Shown here: positions 33,951-44,349 of the stretch, one piece after another
How the letters are laid out: each line of letters opens with the position of its first letter
Numbering within the stretch: position 1 is the stretch's first letter
From: an uncultured Bacteroidales bacterium
GTDB lineage: Bacteria > Bacteroidota > Bacteroidia > Bacteroidales > Paludibacteraceae
Direction of reading: 5' to 3'
NCBI GenBank assembly: GCA_900319645.1
Contig: ONPG01000013.1
Coordinates: 1-59,937, forward strand
Length of the DNA: 59,937 nt
Notes under the pieces: generated by a model
The model's database searches: none
The model's input: only the letters and a program-made list of their open reading frames with translations
Told to the model about the DNA's origin: nothing
Position numbers and translations under genes: made by a program

Positions 33951-36695
33951 TTGAAAGACGAATTTATCCACATAGAAGGCGCCGATACCCATAATCTCAA
34001 GCACGTATCGGTAGATATCCCGCGCAACAAGCTGGTGGTGGTAACAGGTGTGAGCGGCAGCGGCAAGAGTTCGCTGGCGTTCGACACGCTGTATGCCGAA
34101 GGCCAACGCCGTTACGTGGAGAGCCTGAGCGCTTACGCCCGCCAGTTTATGGGGCGAATGCAAAAGCCGGAGGTGGAGAAAATAGAAGGTATTCCTCCCG
34201 CTATAGCTATTCAGCAGAAAGTGGGAAGCCGCAATCCGCGTTCGACAGTAGGCACCACGACCGAGATTTACGATTACCTCAAATTAATGTTCGCGCGCGT
34301 AGGCCACACGATCTCGCCCGTGAGCGGGGAAGAGGTGCGACGCAACACGATCCGGGACGTGGTCAACTATATGGAATCGCAGCCCAAAGGGACTCGGTTG
34401 TATTTGCTGAGTCCTATCGTGCTGGACGGCGAGCGCACCCTCCGTGAGCAATTAGCTATCTGGCAAGGACAGGGTTTCAGCCGACTGATGGTGGACGGCG
34501 ATACCGTGCGGATAGACGCCAACACGTGGCAGGACAAGGAAGGACACGAGATGTACCTGCTGGTGGACCGCATCGTGGTGGACCACGAACAGAGCACCAG
34601 CAACCGCTTTGCCGATTCGGTACAGACAGCGTTCTTCGAGGGCAAAGGCGAGTGCCAGGTGAACGTACAAGGCGACAAAATCAAAAAGAGCAAAGTGTTC
34701 AGCGAACGGTTTGAGGCGGACGGAATCAAGTTTGTGGAACCCAGCGAACATCTGTTCGATTTCAACAGCCCGATAGGTGCCTGCCCAGAATGTAAAGGCT
34801 CCGGACAAGTAGTGGGAATAGACCCGGATCTGGTGGTTCCCGACAAGTCCAAATCGGTCTATGAGGAAGCGATAGCGTGCTGGCACGGCGAGAAAATGAG
34901 TTTGTGGAAAGATGCGCTCGTGTTTAACGCCGCCAAGTTCGGATTCCCGATCCACACGCCGTTCTACGCCCTGACGCCCGAGCAGAAACACCTGATCTGG
35001 ACGGGAAACGAGTATTTCCAAGGTCTGAACGCTTTCTTCCACGAGTTGGAGGACAAGCAGTTCAGCAAAATCCAATACCGCGTGATGCTGGCTCGTTACC
35101 GCGGCCGGACCACGTGCCCTACCTGTGCAGGCTTGCGTTTGCGAACAGAGGCAAGTTACGTGTTAGTGAACGGGAAAAGTATTCAGCAACTGTGCTCGAT
35201 GCCGATCGTGGAACTGGCAGAGTGGTTCGACCACATTCAGTTGAACGAGACCGAACAGCAAACCGCAGAAATACTGCTGCACGAGATCAAGAGCCGCTTG
35301 CAATTTATGCAGGACGTGGGTCTGGGCTATCTGACACTCAACCGGATGAGCAACACGCTTTCGGGCGGTGAGAGCCAGCGAATCAACCTTGCCAAATCCT
35401 TGGGAAGCAGTCTGGTCGGCTCGCTGTACGTGCTGGACGAGCCCTCTATCGGCTTACACCCGCGCGACACGGAAAGGCTGATACACGTCTTGCGCCAACT
35501 GCGTGACCTGGGCAACACCATCGTAGTAGTTGAGCACGACGAAGATATTATTGCCGCAGCCGACCACATCATCGAGATCGGTCCGGCAGCCGGCCGTCAC
35601 GGCGGCGAAGTCGTCTATCAGGGCAAGCCCCGCAACGACTTGTTCCAATACCAGATTCCTGCTCAACGGCGCAAATGGAGCAACTATATTGAGATAGAAG
35701 GGGCGTGCGAGAACAACCTCGACAACCTGACCGTCCGCTTCCCGCTGAACGTAATGACCGTCGTCACGGGCGTGAGCGGCAGCGGCAAATCGAGTCTGGT
35801 GAGCCGGGTGCTCTACCCTGCCCTCAAGAAACACTACGGAGGTGTCTTCGCCGAACACACAGGCGATTATGGTCATCTGCGCGGCAGCCTGCATCTGGCA
35901 CACGACATCGAGTTTGTGGATCAGAACCCGCTCAGCCGAAGCACTCGCAGCAACGCAGTAACCTATCTCAAGGCGTACGATGAGATCCGTCGTCTGTTCG
36001 CCGAGCAACCGCTGAGCAAGCAACTCGGGCTGACCGCCGCCCATTTCTCGTTCAACACACCCGGTGGACGTTGCGAACAATGTCAAGGCGAAGGAACGAT
36101 TACCATTGAAATGCAGTTTATGGCGGACCTGATATTGGAGTGTGAACAATGCCACGGCAAGCGCTTCAAACAGGACATCTTAGACGTTCGCTACCGCGAT
36201 AAATCCATCTTCGATGTGCTCTGTATGACGGTCAACCAGGCGGTGGAGTTTTTCGGGCAGGATCCGGACTGCCGGAAGATTGTCAACCGGCTGAAGCCTT
36301 TGCAGGAAGTGGGAATCGGCTATATCCAGTTGGGTCAGAGCAGCAGCACCCTCTCGGGCGGCGAGAGCCAGCGTGTCAAACTGGCTTCATTCCTGGCGCA
36401 GGAGAACAGCCAGCCAACGATTTTCGTCTTTGACGAACCCACCACGGGCTTGCACCACAAAGACGTTAATGTGCTCTTAAGCGCGCTCAACCGGCTGATT
36501 AGCAACGGTCACACCGTCATCATCATCGAGCACAACCCGGCGGTCATCTTGGCTGCCGATCACGTGATAGACCTTGGACCCGAAGGCGGAAACCAGGGCG
36601 GACATATTGTGTGCGAAGGGACACCCGAGCAAATCGCACAATGCAAAGAGAGTTACACAGGAAAATATATACACAAAATATTACATTTATCATGA
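33951..36695 (+). CDS. uvrA: Excinuclease ABC subunit A
   Basis: 914 residues, the damage-sensing ATPase of nucleotide excision repair. It has two ABC modules with Walker [17 protein letters not shown] and [15 protein letters not shown], signatures LSGGESQRI and [10 protein letters not shown], and zinc modules CPECKGSG...CPTCAG and CEQCQGEG...CEQCHGKRF. No ATG lies before the first conserved motif; TTG 33951, four bases past the previous stop codon, is the likely start. The last four bases (ATGA) overlap the next gene. It is slightly shorter than many UvrA proteins but complete. Confidence 0.96.
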   Translation: MKDEFIHIEGADTHNLKHVSVDIPRNKLVVVTGVSGSGKSSLAFDTLYAEGQRRYVESLSAYARQFMGRMQKPEVEKIEGIPPAIAIQQKVGSRNPRSTVGTTTEIYDYLKLMFARVGHTISPVSGEEVRRNTIRDVVNYMESQPKGTRLYLLSPIVLDGERTLREQLAIWQGQGFSRLMVDGDTVRIDANTWQDKEGHEMYLLVDRIVVDHEQSTSNRFADSVQTAFFEGKGECQVNVQGDKIKKSKVFSERFEADGIKFVEPSEHLFDFNSPIGACPECKGSGQVVGIDPDLVVPDKSKSVYEEAIACWHGEKMSLWKDALVFNAAKFGFPIHTPFYALTPEQKHLIWTGNEYFQGLNAFFHELEDKQFSKIQYRVMLARYRGRTTCPTCAGLRLRTEASYVLVNGKSIQQLCSMPIVELAEWFDHIQLNETEQQTAEILLHEIKSRLQFMQDVGLGYLTLNRMSNTLSGGESQRINLAKSLGSSLVGSLYVLDEPSIGLHPRDTERLIHVLRQLRDLGNTIVVVEHDEDIIAAADHIIEIGPAAGRHGGEVVYQGKPRNDLFQYQIPAQRRKWSNYIEIEGACENNLDNLTVRFPLNVMTVVTGVSGSGKSSLVSRVLYPALKKHYGGVFAEHTGDYGHLRGSLHLAHDIEFVDQNPLSRSTRSNAVTYLKAYDEIRRLFAEQPLSKQLGLTAAHFSFNTPGGRCEQCQGEGTITIEMQFMADLILECEQCHGKRFKQDILDVRYRDKSIFDVLCMTVNQAVEFFGQDPDCRKIVNRLKPLQEVGIGYIQLGQSSSTLSGGESQRVKLASFLAQENSQPTIFVFDEPTTGLHHKDVNVLLSALNRLISNGHTVIIIEHNPAVILAADHVIDLGPEGGNQGGHIVCEGTPEQIAQCKESYTGKYIHKILHLS

Positions 36696-38668
36696 AACGC
36701 AATTTAAAAGAAATCGCAAAATCAGACATTTTCAGGCATTTGCCTTCCCACAGCTATTTACCTCGTTGGTGCGTGATGCTGATTGACATGACGCTGTGCG
36801 TCGTTGCCTTCTGGATCAGCATACTCATTGGCAGCGGCATTTTCGAGTACAAAGAGTTAGGACCGAACACGTGGTCGTTAGGCCAGCAGTGCACGGTGAT
36901 CATGTTTATCCAACTCGTGATGTTCTGGCTCTTCAGGACCTACAGCGGTATCATCCGCTACTCCACGTTTATTGACACGATCAAGGTCCTGATTGCCAAC
37001 CTCAGCACGGGTCTTATTGTACTGATTGTCAACCTAATTTTCCAGTTAAGCATCGGTTCGCACCCTATTCTCAACACGATTCTGCTCATTTATGTGCCGG
37101 TTGCGTTTATCCTGCTTTTCACGCTCCGTGTGACAGTCAAGACGCTGGGAGAATACGCCTCCCAGTTCGGTCAAGGCAGTCCCAAGGTGATGATCTACGG
37201 CACGCAGGTAGCCGGTATCGCTATCGCCAAGATGCTCCGTTCGGCGGGTAACGTGCCTTATCGTCCCGTGGGATTCATCGCCGACAAAGGACAATCGGAA
37301 GACTACGACCTGGTGGGCTTGCCCGTGCACAGACTGGACGAGAAATTATTCATCTGGATGGAGAAGAAAGGCGTGAAGAATATTATCGTTTCGCCTATCA
37401 AAATGCAGGAGATCAACCCAGCCAAAGATCTGCAGGTGTTTATCGACCATAATATCCATATTCTGACCACTCCGTATTTCACACAGTTCCACGATACCGA
37501 CCAGATCGAGTCGCAACGTATCGGCCGCATTGAGTCTATCCAGATTGAAGACCTGCTGGAACGTCCGCAGATACAGATTGAAATGGAGAACGTTCGCCAG
37601 ATTATTCAGAACAAAGTCGTTCTGGTGAGCGGAGCGGCAGGCAGTATAGGCAGCGAGCTGGTTCGTCAGATCCAGCAATACAATCCGCAGGTGACCATTC
37701 TGCTGGAGATGGCGGAGTCGCCTCTGCACGACCTGACGATGGATCTGAAGGCCAAATACCCCGAAGCACGTTTTATTCCAATTATCGCCGATGTCCGCAA
37801 CCGCAACCGTATCGAGCAGATCTTCAGCCAGATGCGACCCGATGTAGTTTACCACGCTGCTGCCTACAAACACGTGCCGCTGATGGAGGATTTCCCCAAC
37901 GAGGCTATCCAGGCGAATGTGTTGGGAACGAAGAATATGGCTGATATGGCCGTCCGCTACGGCGTACAACGCTTTGTGATGATCTCCACCGACAAAGCGG
38001 TCAACCCCACTAATATTATGGGAGCCAGCAAGCGTATTGCCGAGATTTACGTGCAGTCGCTGTTCAAGAAATTGGTGAAGGAGAATCCCGATTGCACCAA
38101 GTTTATTACCACGCGCTTCGGCAATGTGCTGGGCAGCAACGGTTCGGTTATCCCGTATTTCAAGAAACAAATTGCGGCGGGAGGACCCGTCACAGTGACC
38201 CACCCGGATATCATCCGCTATTTCATGACAATCCCCGAGGCTTGCTGCCTCGTAATGGAGGCGAGCACGCTCGGTCAGGGAGGCGAGATCTTCATCTTCG
38301 ATATGGGTCAGCCCGTCAAGATTGCCGACCTGGCGAAAAACATGATCCGCCTCGCCGGATTCACACCGAACAAAGATATTGACATCGTCTTCACCGGTTT
38401 GCGTCCGGGCGAGAAACTATACGAAGAGCTGCTCAACCAAAAAGAGACCACCCTGCCTACCAGCAACCCTAAAATAATGATCGCACGCGTGCGCGAGTAC
38501 GATTTCGAGGCGGTGAGCAAGCAAGTGGAAGACCTCATCGAAACGAGTGCTGCTACGGCTACCACGAATCTGGCATCTACACCGTTCACTACCGTGCGAA
38601 AGATGAAACAGTTGGTGCCGGAGTTTATCAGCAACAACTCGATATACGAACAATTGGATAACAAATAA
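36692..38668 (+). CDS. CapD/FlaA1-like membrane nucleotide-sugar dehydratase/epimerase
   Basis: 658 residues from ATG 36692 (ATGA overlap with uvrA). Four N-terminal membrane helices (about residues 25-140) are followed by a nucleotide-binding-like domain (KVMIYGTQVAGIAIAKML) and an SDR domain (LVSGAAGSIGSELVRQ; STDKAVNPTNIMGASKRIAE). The Met in NIMGASK replaces the usual catalytic Tyr, as in the WbpM/PglF group of UDP-GlcNAc 4,6-dehydratases. It probably makes the first sugar of a capsule or O-antigen unit. The next gene starts within its stop codon (TAATG). Confidence 0.92.
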   Translation: MKRNLKEIAKSDIFRHLPSHSYLPRWCVMLIDMTLCVVAFWISILIGSGIFEYKELGPNTWSLGQQCTVIMFIQLVMFWLFRTYSGIIRYSTFIDTIKVLIANLSTGLIVLIVNLIFQLSIGSHPILNTILLIYVPVAFILLFTLRVTVKTLGEYASQFGQGSPKVMIYGTQVAGIAIAKMLRSAGNVPYRPVGFIADKGQSEDYDLVGLPVHRLDEKLFIWMEKKGVKNIIVSPIKMQEINPAKDLQVFIDHNIHILTTPYFTQFHDTDQIESQRIGRIESIQIEDLLERPQIQIEMENVRQIIQNKVVLVSGAAGSIGSELVRQIQQYNPQVTILLEMAESPLHDLTMDLKAKYPEARFIPIIADVRNRNRIEQIFSQMRPDVVYHAAAYKHVPLMEDFPNEAIQANVLGTKNMADMAVRYGVQRFVMISTDKAVNPTNIMGASKRIAEIYVQSLFKKLVKENPDCTKFITTRFGNVLGSNGSVIPYFKKQIAAGGPVTVTHPDIIRYFMTIPEACCLVMEASTLGQGGEIFIFDMGQPVKIADLAKNMIRLAGFTPNKDIDIVFTGLRPGEKLYEELLNQKETTLPTSNPKIMIARVREYDFEAVSKQVEDLIETSAATATTNLASTPFTTVRKMKQLVPEFISNNSIYEQLDNK

Positions 38669-39753
38669 TGATACAAGATTTCTTTTTCCAACACACCTAC
38701 CTCATCGGGATTATCAGTTTCCTGATCGGATGGATTGCAATGCCGTTTGTGCTCAAGATCGCCAAGACCAAAGGGTTTGTCGTCCGTCCCAACAAACGAA
38801 TGAGTCACACCGGTGAGGTGCCTAACATCGGAGGACTGAACATCTGTTTCAGTTTCCTGCTCTGCTATATGCTGTTTGAGTTCAACCAGATGGAGCAGAA
38901 CCAATTCTTCATGATCGGCATTTTAGCTATAATGACGATTGGCTTCATCGACGATGTGTTGGTGCTGACCCCTGTTGCCAAACTGCTTGGCGAGACGCTG
39001 GCTGGTATTGCCATGATCGGGTTTGCCGACCTCCGGATCACCCATCTGCATGGTTTGTTCGGAATAGAGCAGATCGGTATTATCCCCAGTTATCTCATTT
39101 CGCTTTTTATCCTCATTGCTATTATCAATGCCATCAATCTGATTGACGGAGTGGACGGTCTGGCAAGCGGATTAGGAATCCTCTATTGTTCGTTCTTTGC
39201 CGTTTGGTTCGGTTTGGCTGGCGAGCAGACGTGGTCGGTTCTCGCTATCTGCCTGATCGGAGCCTTGGCGGTGTTTTTCATTTTCAACGTCTTCGGCAAA
39301 CGCGGTAAGATTTTTATGGGCGATTCGGGCAGTCTGCTGCTCGGCTATATGCTCACGGCGTTTGTGTTCCGTTTCTGCGAACTGAACGCCTACCATCTGG
39401 TGCCCGAGTATCTTCACATGGATGCCGCGCCGGCAGTAGCTATCTGCGTGCTCACTGTGCCCTTGTTCGACACTATCCGCGTCAGTCTCACCCGAATCAA
39501 GAAGCACCGTTCCCCCTTCCTGCCGGACAAGAACCATATTCACCATCTGCTGCTCCGCACAGGATTGAACCATATCCAAACGACGTGCGTACTGTTGTCC
39601 GTCAGCCTGCTTTTCATCGCGCTGGCGATTATCGGACGCAACTGGAATATATGGGTGCTGCTTATTACGGACTTCGCCTTGGCTACGCTGCTCACGCTGC
39701 TCTTGTGGCGGATTATCAATCACCTAAACGCCCAGAACAATGATCAGCATTGA
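38668..39753 (+). CDS. WecA/TagO-like undecaprenyl-phosphate sugar-1-phosphate transferase
   Basis: 361 residues with about ten membrane helices. Motifs are RPNKRMSHTGEVPNIGG, GFIDDVLVL (metal-binding Asp pair), INLIDGVDGLASG and the cytoplasmic histidine motif LPDKNHIHHLLL. The enzyme places the first sugar phosphate on undecaprenyl phosphate to begin polysaccharide or O-antigen synthesis. It directly follows the CapD-like gene, whose product may be its donor. The 3' end overlaps the ABC-F gene by 14 bases. Confidence 0.93.
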   Translation: MIQDFFFQHTYLIGIISFLIGWIAMPFVLKIAKTKGFVVRPNKRMSHTGEVPNIGGLNICFSFLLCYMLFEFNQMEQNQFFMIGILAIMTIGFIDDVLVLTPVAKLLGETLAGIAMIGFADLRITHLHGLFGIEQIGIIPSYLISLFILIAIINAINLIDGVDGLASGLGILYCSFFAVWFGLAGEQTWSVLAICLIGALAVFFIFNVFGKRGKIFMGDSGSLLLGYMLTAFVFRFCELNAYHLVPEYLHMDAAPAVAICVLTVPLFDTIRVSLTRIKKHRSPFLPDKNHIHHLLLRTGLNHIQTTCVLLSVSLLFIALAIIGRNWNIWVLLITDFALATLLTLLLWRIINHLNAQNNDQH

Positions 39754-41533
39754 GCACCTGAGCATGGAGTTCTCGTCCCGCCCGGTGCTGGACGACGTGA
39801 CGTTCCTCATCAACCGCAAAGAACGGATTGCGCTGGTGGGCAAGAACGGTGCCGGCAAATCCACGCTGCTCCGGCTTATTGCCGGTGAATACCAGCCTAC
39901 CTCCGGGCGTATCAGCCGCGAAGCGGAAATGACGATTGGCTACCTGCCCCAGGTGATGCTTCACCAGGACGGGCGCACCCTGCGCGAAGAAATGCTGACA
40001 GTGGCGCACACCTCCGACGAGAACGAATTGGCGCGTTTTGTGGCGGAAATGGACCGCACGATCATCGGCTTGGGATTCGAGCGCAAGGATTTTGACCGCC
40101 AGTGCAACGAGTTCTCCGGAGGATGGCGAATGCGTATCGAACTGGCGAAGATTCTGCTGCAGCACCCGGACCTGCTCCTCCTCGACGAACCTACCAACCA
40201 CCTCGATATCGAGTCTATCCAGTGGCTCGAAGACTTCCTCAAGACCAGTCCGAGTGCCGTCTTGCTCGTCAGCCACGACCGCGCGTTTATTAATAATGTT
40301 TGCGCGCGCACGATAGAAATCACGCTCGGCAGGATTTACGACTACAACGTCAACTATGACCGCTTTGTCGAACTGCGCAAGGAGCGCCACGAGCAACAGG
40401 TGCGCGCCTACCAGAACCAGCAGAAGATGATTCAGGACACCGAGGATTTCATTGAGCGCTTCCGATACAAAGCTACCAAGGCGGTACAGGTCCAGAGCCG
40501 TATCAAACAGCTGGAGAAACTGGAGCGGCTGGAGGTGGATCTGGAAGACACGAGCCGGCTGAATCTGCGTTTCCCGCCCGCTCCGCGAAGCGGCGATTTC
40601 CCGCTTATCGTGGAGGACCTCAGCAAGAGTTTCGGCGAACACAACGTCTTCCACGACGTGACGTTCACGATACGCAGGGGCGAGAAAGTGGCGTTTGTCG
40701 GCAAGAACGGAGAAGGAAAAACAACGCTCGTCAAGTGTATAATGGGGCAGCTGGACTACCTCGGCACGCTCAAAGTCGGGCACAATGTCAAGATCGGCTA
40801 TTTCGCACAGAACCAGGCGGCGCTGCTGGACGAGAACCTCACTGTCTTTGACACCATCGATTATGTGGCGGTCGGAGATATCCGCACCAAGATACGGGAT
40901 ATCCTCGGCGCATTTATGTTCGGCGGCGAGGCGAGCGAGAAGAAAGTCAAAGTGCTGTCCGGAGGCGAAAGGAGCCGGTTGGCGATGATACGGCTGCTGC
41001 TCGAGCCCTGCAATCTGCTTATCCTCGATGAGCCGACCAACCATTTGGATATGCAATCCAAAGATGTGCTCAAAGCCGCCCTCGCGGATTTCAACGGCAC
41101 CGTCATCTGCGTCAGCCACGACCGCGATTTCCTCAACGGACTCGTCTCCAAAGTCTATGAGTTCGGAGGAGGAAGGGTCAAGGAACATTTAGGCGGTATA
41201 TACGATTTCCTGCGAGCCAAGAAGATCGACAGTCTCCAGGACCTGGAACGCAAAATCCCTAAGGACCTTAAAGACCTTAAAGACCCTAAGTTCCCCACAG
41301 ACTCCAAGCAGGACTACGCCGCCCAGAAAGCCGCGGCTGCCGAGCGACGCAAACGGGAAAAACAGATTGCCGATACCGAAGAGGCTATCGCACAACTCGA
41401 GGCACAGCAGGCTGAGATAGAGCAACAGCTGGCCTTCCCAGAGAACCAGACACCGGAGCTCTTCCAGAAATACGAAACGGTCAAGCACCAAATCGAACAG
41501 AAAATGTATGAGTGGGAGTTGCTCAGCGAATGA
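39740..41533 (+). CDS. ABC-F family ATP-binding protein
   Basis: 597 residues, two ABC cassettes and no membrane segment. Walker A GKNGAGKSTLL and GKNGEGKTTLV; signatures FSGGWRMRIELAK and LSGGERSRLAM; Walker B LLLLDEPTNHLD and LLILDEPTNHLD. An interdomain linker (about 240-300) and a charged coiled-coil C-terminus ([12 protein letters not shown]...) fit ribosome-associated ABC-F factors such as Uup or YheS. Before the coiled coil, KDLKDLKDPK is encoded by a 9-base tandem repeat (41264-41290). It overlaps the WecA-like gene, but the partnership is probably accidental. Confidence 0.93.
   Translation: MISIEHLSMEFSSRPVLDDVTFLINRKERIALVGKNGAGKSTLLRLIAGEYQPTSGRISREAEMTIGYLPQVMLHQDGRTLREEMLTVAHTSDENELARFVAEMDRTIIGLGFERKDFDRQCNEFSGGWRMRIELAKILLQHPDLLLLDEPTNHLDIESIQWLEDFLKTSPSAVLLVSHDRAFINNVCARTIEITLGRIYDYNVNYDRFVELRKERHEQQVRAYQNQQKMIQDTEDFIERFRYKATKAVQVQSRIKQLEKLERLEVDLEDTSRLNLRFPPAPRSGDFPLIVEDLSKSFGEHNVFHDVTFTIRRGEKVAFVGKNGEGKTTLVKCIMGQLDYLGTLKVGHNVKIGYFAQNQAALLDENLTVFDTIDYVAVGDIRTKIRDILGAFMFGGEASEKKVKVLSGGERSRLAMIRLLLEPCNLLILDEPTNHLDMQSKDVLKAALADFNGTVICVSHDRDFLNGLVSKVYEFGGGRVKEHLGGIYDFLRAKKIDSLQDLERKIPKDLKDLKDPKFPTDSKQDYAAQKAAAAERRKREKQIADTEEAIAQLEAQQAEIEQQLAFPENQTPELFQKYETVKHQIEQKMYEWELLSE
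41264..41290 (+). repeat. 9-base tandem repeat (GACCTTAAA), 3 copies, inside the ABC-F gene
   Basis: It encodes the repeated tripeptide D-L-K between the second ABC cassette and the C-terminal coiled coil. It is another in-frame low-complexity insertion in a linker. Confidence 0.7.
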
Positions 41534-41555
41534 GTGAAAATGTAACCCTGCGAAA

Positions 41556-42719
41556 ATGAGCAAATACGAAAATATGAACGATATCGTAAATTACCTCATC
41601 ACGTGGCTTTGCTACGGCGACGAAGAGGCCGCAAAGCGCGTGGTGTACACCGCCGACGAGAAAGAGTTGGAGCAGTACGACGTGATTATTGTGCCGAACG
41701 GCCATCTGGGCAACGACCTGGTGGTGCCCGAGTTGAAACACCCCGAGGTGGAGTTTCCCGCCAAAGGAAAAGCCGTGGTGCGGACCGACATCGTCTATGC
41801 CGCTTTCTTCTTCACCTCGCGGGCGGAGGAGCTGATGGTGACCGACCGGGACGAGCACGGACGTTTTGCGGCGCGGTTCTCTATCCTCTCGCAAAAAAGC
41901 CGCTTGCAGATTCCGCGTCTGGATGAATACGCACGTTTCCTGATGAAGATTCTGGATCTGCCGCTTCCGGAACCGGGTTTCAACCACATCTACCTCACGC
42001 ACGATGTGGACTCGATCAGCCAATACCGTCATCTGCGCGGAGCGGTCGGAGGCATCCTGCGGGGCGAAACAAAACAAGTTTGGCAGGCTCTGCTCGACCT
42101 GCACCGCGATCCTCTTTACACCTTCCCTTGGATTATCGACACCGACCGACAGGTCCCGCGTGCCGAGACGATCTATTTCATCAAGAACACTCCCGGCAAG
42201 GGCTACGACTACCCGCAATACCGCTTGTGGGGACGCGACTGGCGGCAACTCAAGAAACTGCTGCGCCACAACAATGCCTATCTCGGTATCCACGGCAGCT
42301 ACTACGGCTCTATTCCCCCTATCAAGTACAGCCGCATGTACCGTGCGCACTATCTGCGTTGCTCCATCGACCAGATGCAGCGCGTCGCGGACGCCGGCTA
42401 TACCGACGATTTCACTATGGGCTTTGCCGACCAGGCGGGATTCCGTCTGCAAACCACGCGTGCCGTGAGGTGGATCAATCCCAAGACGATGGAACTGACA
42501 CGCCTTACCCTGCACCCCTTGCTCGTAATGGACAACACCCTCTCGCAAACCAATTATATGAATCTGGGCGAAGACGAGTCGTATTTCCTCTGCGAGCGGC
42601 TCCTGGATAAAGTCAAGACACACCACGGCGATGTGTGTCTGCTGTGGCACAACAACAGTTTTGCCGACGACAGCTACCACCGTTCGCTCTATCCGAAGAT
42701 TCTGGAAATGCTCCGCTAA
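41556..42719 (+). CDS. Polysaccharide-deacetylase-like protein (DUF7033-type)
   Basis: 387 residues. An N-terminal roughly 130-residue region is followed by a fold resembling CE4 polysaccharide deacetylases: LTHDVDSI (metal-binding Asp/His), YLGIHGSYYG, FTMGFADQAGFR and LHPLLVMDN. The gene type is common in Bacteroidota surface-polysaccharide clusters, but its substrate is not known to me and activity is inferred. The start is ATG 41556 or ATG 41574 (MNDIVNYLITWL); the sequence between and before them contains GAAAATG-type repeats. It follows the ABC-F gene by 22 bases and precedes a glycosyltransferase. Confidence 0.75.
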   Translation: MSKYENMNDIVNYLITWLCYGDEEAAKRVVYTADEKELEQYDVIIVPNGHLGNDLVVPELKHPEVEFPAKGKAVVRTDIVYAAFFFTSRAEELMVTDRDEHGRFAARFSILSQKSRLQIPRLDEYARFLMKILDLPLPEPGFNHIYLTHDVDSISQYRHLRGAVGGILRGETKQVWQALLDLHRDPLYTFPWIIDTDRQVPRAETIYFIKNTPGKGYDYPQYRLWGRDWRQLKKLLRHNNAYLGIHGSYYGSIPPIKYSRMYRAHYLRCSIDQMQRVADAGYTDDFTMGFADQAGFRLQTTRAVRWINPKTMELTRLTLHPLLVMDNTLSQTNYMNLGEDESYFLCERLLDKVKTHHGDVCLLWHNNSFADDSYHRSLYPKILEMLR

Positions 42720-42745
42720 CCCCCACCGCTCCGTTTTTCCTGTCT

Positions 42746-43858
42746 ATGCTTCGTATCCTCGTTATCTCCGATCCGCCTGCTGCGCCCGGCTATCTGCCCC
42801 GGTTGCGATACCTGTGCGACTACCTGGTGCGACAGGGACACGTCGTCACGCTTCTCACCGAGGCGTACCAGCCTTTGGATTTCCGCCACTCCTACCCCAT
42901 CGAGACGATCGGGATGTACAGCGGCACGACGGCCGACTGGGCAGTCAAGACAGCCTGGACACTGCTCTCCGACTGGCACAACCGCGTCTTTGCGCAGCGT
43001 GCCATCAAGCGCCTGGAGGGAACCCAATGGGATGTGGTGCTCTGTACCGCATTCTCGGATTTTCCACTGGGAGCCGCCCAACGGATTGCGGACCACTACC
43101 ACCTACCACTGGTCTGCGACATCCGCGACCTGGATGAACAAGTCGAAGACTCGAAATACCAATATCACCACCGCACATGGTGGACGATGCCTTTCCGGCG
43201 CTTGTATCGGGCGGTCCATCTTCGCCGGCGTAACAATGTCCTGCGGGCGGCTGACGCCGTCACCACCGTCTCGCCTTGGCACGCGGAGTTCATCCGGCAG
43301 TTCAATCCCAACGTCAGCTTAGCCTATAACGGCTACGACGAAACTCAGTTCTATCCCGGAACGTCCTCCCTTTCCTCCTTCACCATTAGCTATATCGGTT
43401 CGCTTTTCGATTGGCAGCAGCCCTGGTTGGAACAACTCAAAGCGATTATCCGTGACCTGCAACTGCCGGTCGTGTTCGATTGCCACACCCCGTCGAACAA
43501 CCCTGTTCCCCACGACCGACTGGGTGATGCCATTCGCAGCAGTTCCATTATGTTGGTGCTCACCAATCCCAATACGCACGGAATGCTGACCACTAAGTTC
43601 TACGAGGCTTTAGGATGTGCCAAACCTGTGCTCTGTATTCCTTCCGACCAAGGCTCGTTGGCGGAACTCATTCGCTATACGAATGCCGGCATCGCCACCG
43701 ACGACCCGCAACTTATCCGTGCGTTTATCGAAGACCAATACCGCGAATGGCAAACCAACGGCTTCACCCGCCAACCGGTCGTCCACCGCGAAGAGTTCTC
43801 CCGTGAGACTCAAAGCCGGCAGATCGAGAAAGCCCTGAAACAAGCGGTGGGATTTTAG
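42746..43858 (+). CDS. Glycosyltransferase, GT4-like
   Basis: 370 residues from ATG 42746. The N-terminal half (MLRILVISDPPAAPGYLPRLRYLCDYL) and C-terminal half (ISYIGSLFDWQQPWLEQL; TTKFYEALGCAKPVLCIP) match the two Rossmann halves of GT-B enzymes, including the late donor-binding glutamate in KFYEALG. It probably extends the polysaccharide begun by the WecA-like enzyme. The open frame extends upstream into the deacetylase gene, but that part is not homologous. A GGCNTT hexamer repeat begins two bases after its stop codon. Confidence 0.85.
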   Translation: MLRILVISDPPAAPGYLPRLRYLCDYLVRQGHVVTLLTEAYQPLDFRHSYPIETIGMYSGTTADWAVKTAWTLLSDWHNRVFAQRAIKRLEGTQWDVVLCTAFSDFPLGAAQRIADHYHLPLVCDIRDLDEQVEDSKYQYHHRTWWTMPFRRLYRAVHLRRRNNVLRAADAVTTVSPWHAEFIRQFNPNVSLAYNGYDETQFYPGTSSLSSFTISYIGSLFDWQQPWLEQLKAIIRDLQLPVVFDCHTPSNNPVPHDRLGDAIRSSSIMLVLTNPNTHGMLTTKFYEALGCAKPVLCIPSDQGSLAELIRYTNAGIATDDPQLIRAFIEDQYREWQTNGFTRQPVVHREEFSRETQSRQIEKALKQAVGF

Positions 43859-43860
43859 TT

Positions 43861-43902
43861 GGCGTTGGCATTGGCGTTGGCGTTGGCTTGGGCTTTGGCC
43901 GT
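43861..43902. repeat. GGCNTT hexamer repeat right behind a stop codon
   Basis: GGCGTT, GGCATT, GGCGTT, GGCGTT, GGCTTG, GGCTTT and a degenerate unit, two bases after the TAG of the glycosyltransferase. This is the non-coding copy of the repeat in the genes at 4582 and 26568. Confidence 0.8.
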
Positions 43903-43916
43903 TGGCGCTTATTAAA

Positions 43917-43944
43917 CTGAAAGCTGAAAACTGAAAAGTGAAAG
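43917..43944. repeat. Seven-base tandem repeat (CTGAAAA/GTGAAAG), 4 copies
   Basis: Units CTGAAAG, CTGAAAA, CTGAAAA, GTGAAAG. It is almost the same string as at 51082-51102. Confidence 0.8.
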
Positions 43945-43967
43945 GGCTGCGAAGGGGGGGGCTATCC

Positions 43968-44000
43968 CGATATTGGCTCGATATTGGCTCGATATTGGAA
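43968..44000. repeat. 11-base tandem repeat (CGATATTGGCT), 3 copies
   Basis: Exact 11-base spacing; the third unit ends in AA. It is a third unrelated unit sharing the 11-base length. Confidence 0.82.
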
Positions 44001-44295
44001 CGATAAAGGCTTTGTCGAAAAAAGTTTAATTTTTTTTTAAAAAAAGAGGTAGGTAGCACATTCTGCCTTTTGGGGGTAGGGGGTGCATACTACTACCTAC
44101 TATGAAAAACTTAAAAAGAACTTTATTCCTTAGCTTCTTTTATTCTTTTTGGTTCTTTTTCTTTTTTCTTATTTATCAATCATAAATCTTCAATCTCCAA
44201 TCCCAAAAACTATTTCTATTAGGATTTTTGGACGACAAGAAGAAAGGATCATTTCCCTTATTTTTGGCAAATTTTAACCAAAAGCTTGAATTTAT

Positions 44296-44326
44296 TTGCA
44301 TATGTCGAATTTTTGTTGTATCTTTG
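44296..44326 (+). promoter_or_regulatory. Promoter of the S1/P1 nuclease gene (TTG ... TATCTTTG)
   Basis: TTG 44296-44298 and TATCTTTG 44319-44326 with the 23-base step. The nuclease ATG is 24 bases past the -7 box, so the 5' leader is short. It may also serve the genes downstream. Confidence 0.8.
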
Positions 44327-44349
44327 CACTCGATTTCAATTCAGACTTT

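Larger units (their letters stand above)
43859..44295. other. Composite repeat-filled gap before the nuclease locus
   Basis: No credible gene. In order: the GGCNTT hexamer, a CTGAAAA heptad (43917-43944), an 11-base repeat (43968-44000), then AT-rich sequence. A 27-codon Phe-rich frame (44102-44185) is present but low-complexity. Confidence 0.8.

Noticed and set aside
39716-42680. Long minus-strand frames opposite the ABC-F and deacetylase-like genes
   Set aside because: The sense strand carries Walker and deacetylase motifs; the antisense frames have none and lack promoters.
44102-44185. 27-residue Phe-rich peptide frame (starts MKNLKRTLFLSFFY)
   Set aside because: T-rich low-complexity DNA; no promoter of its own or recognisable family. 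It could be a small hydrophobic peptide, but nothing supports it beyond an open frame.
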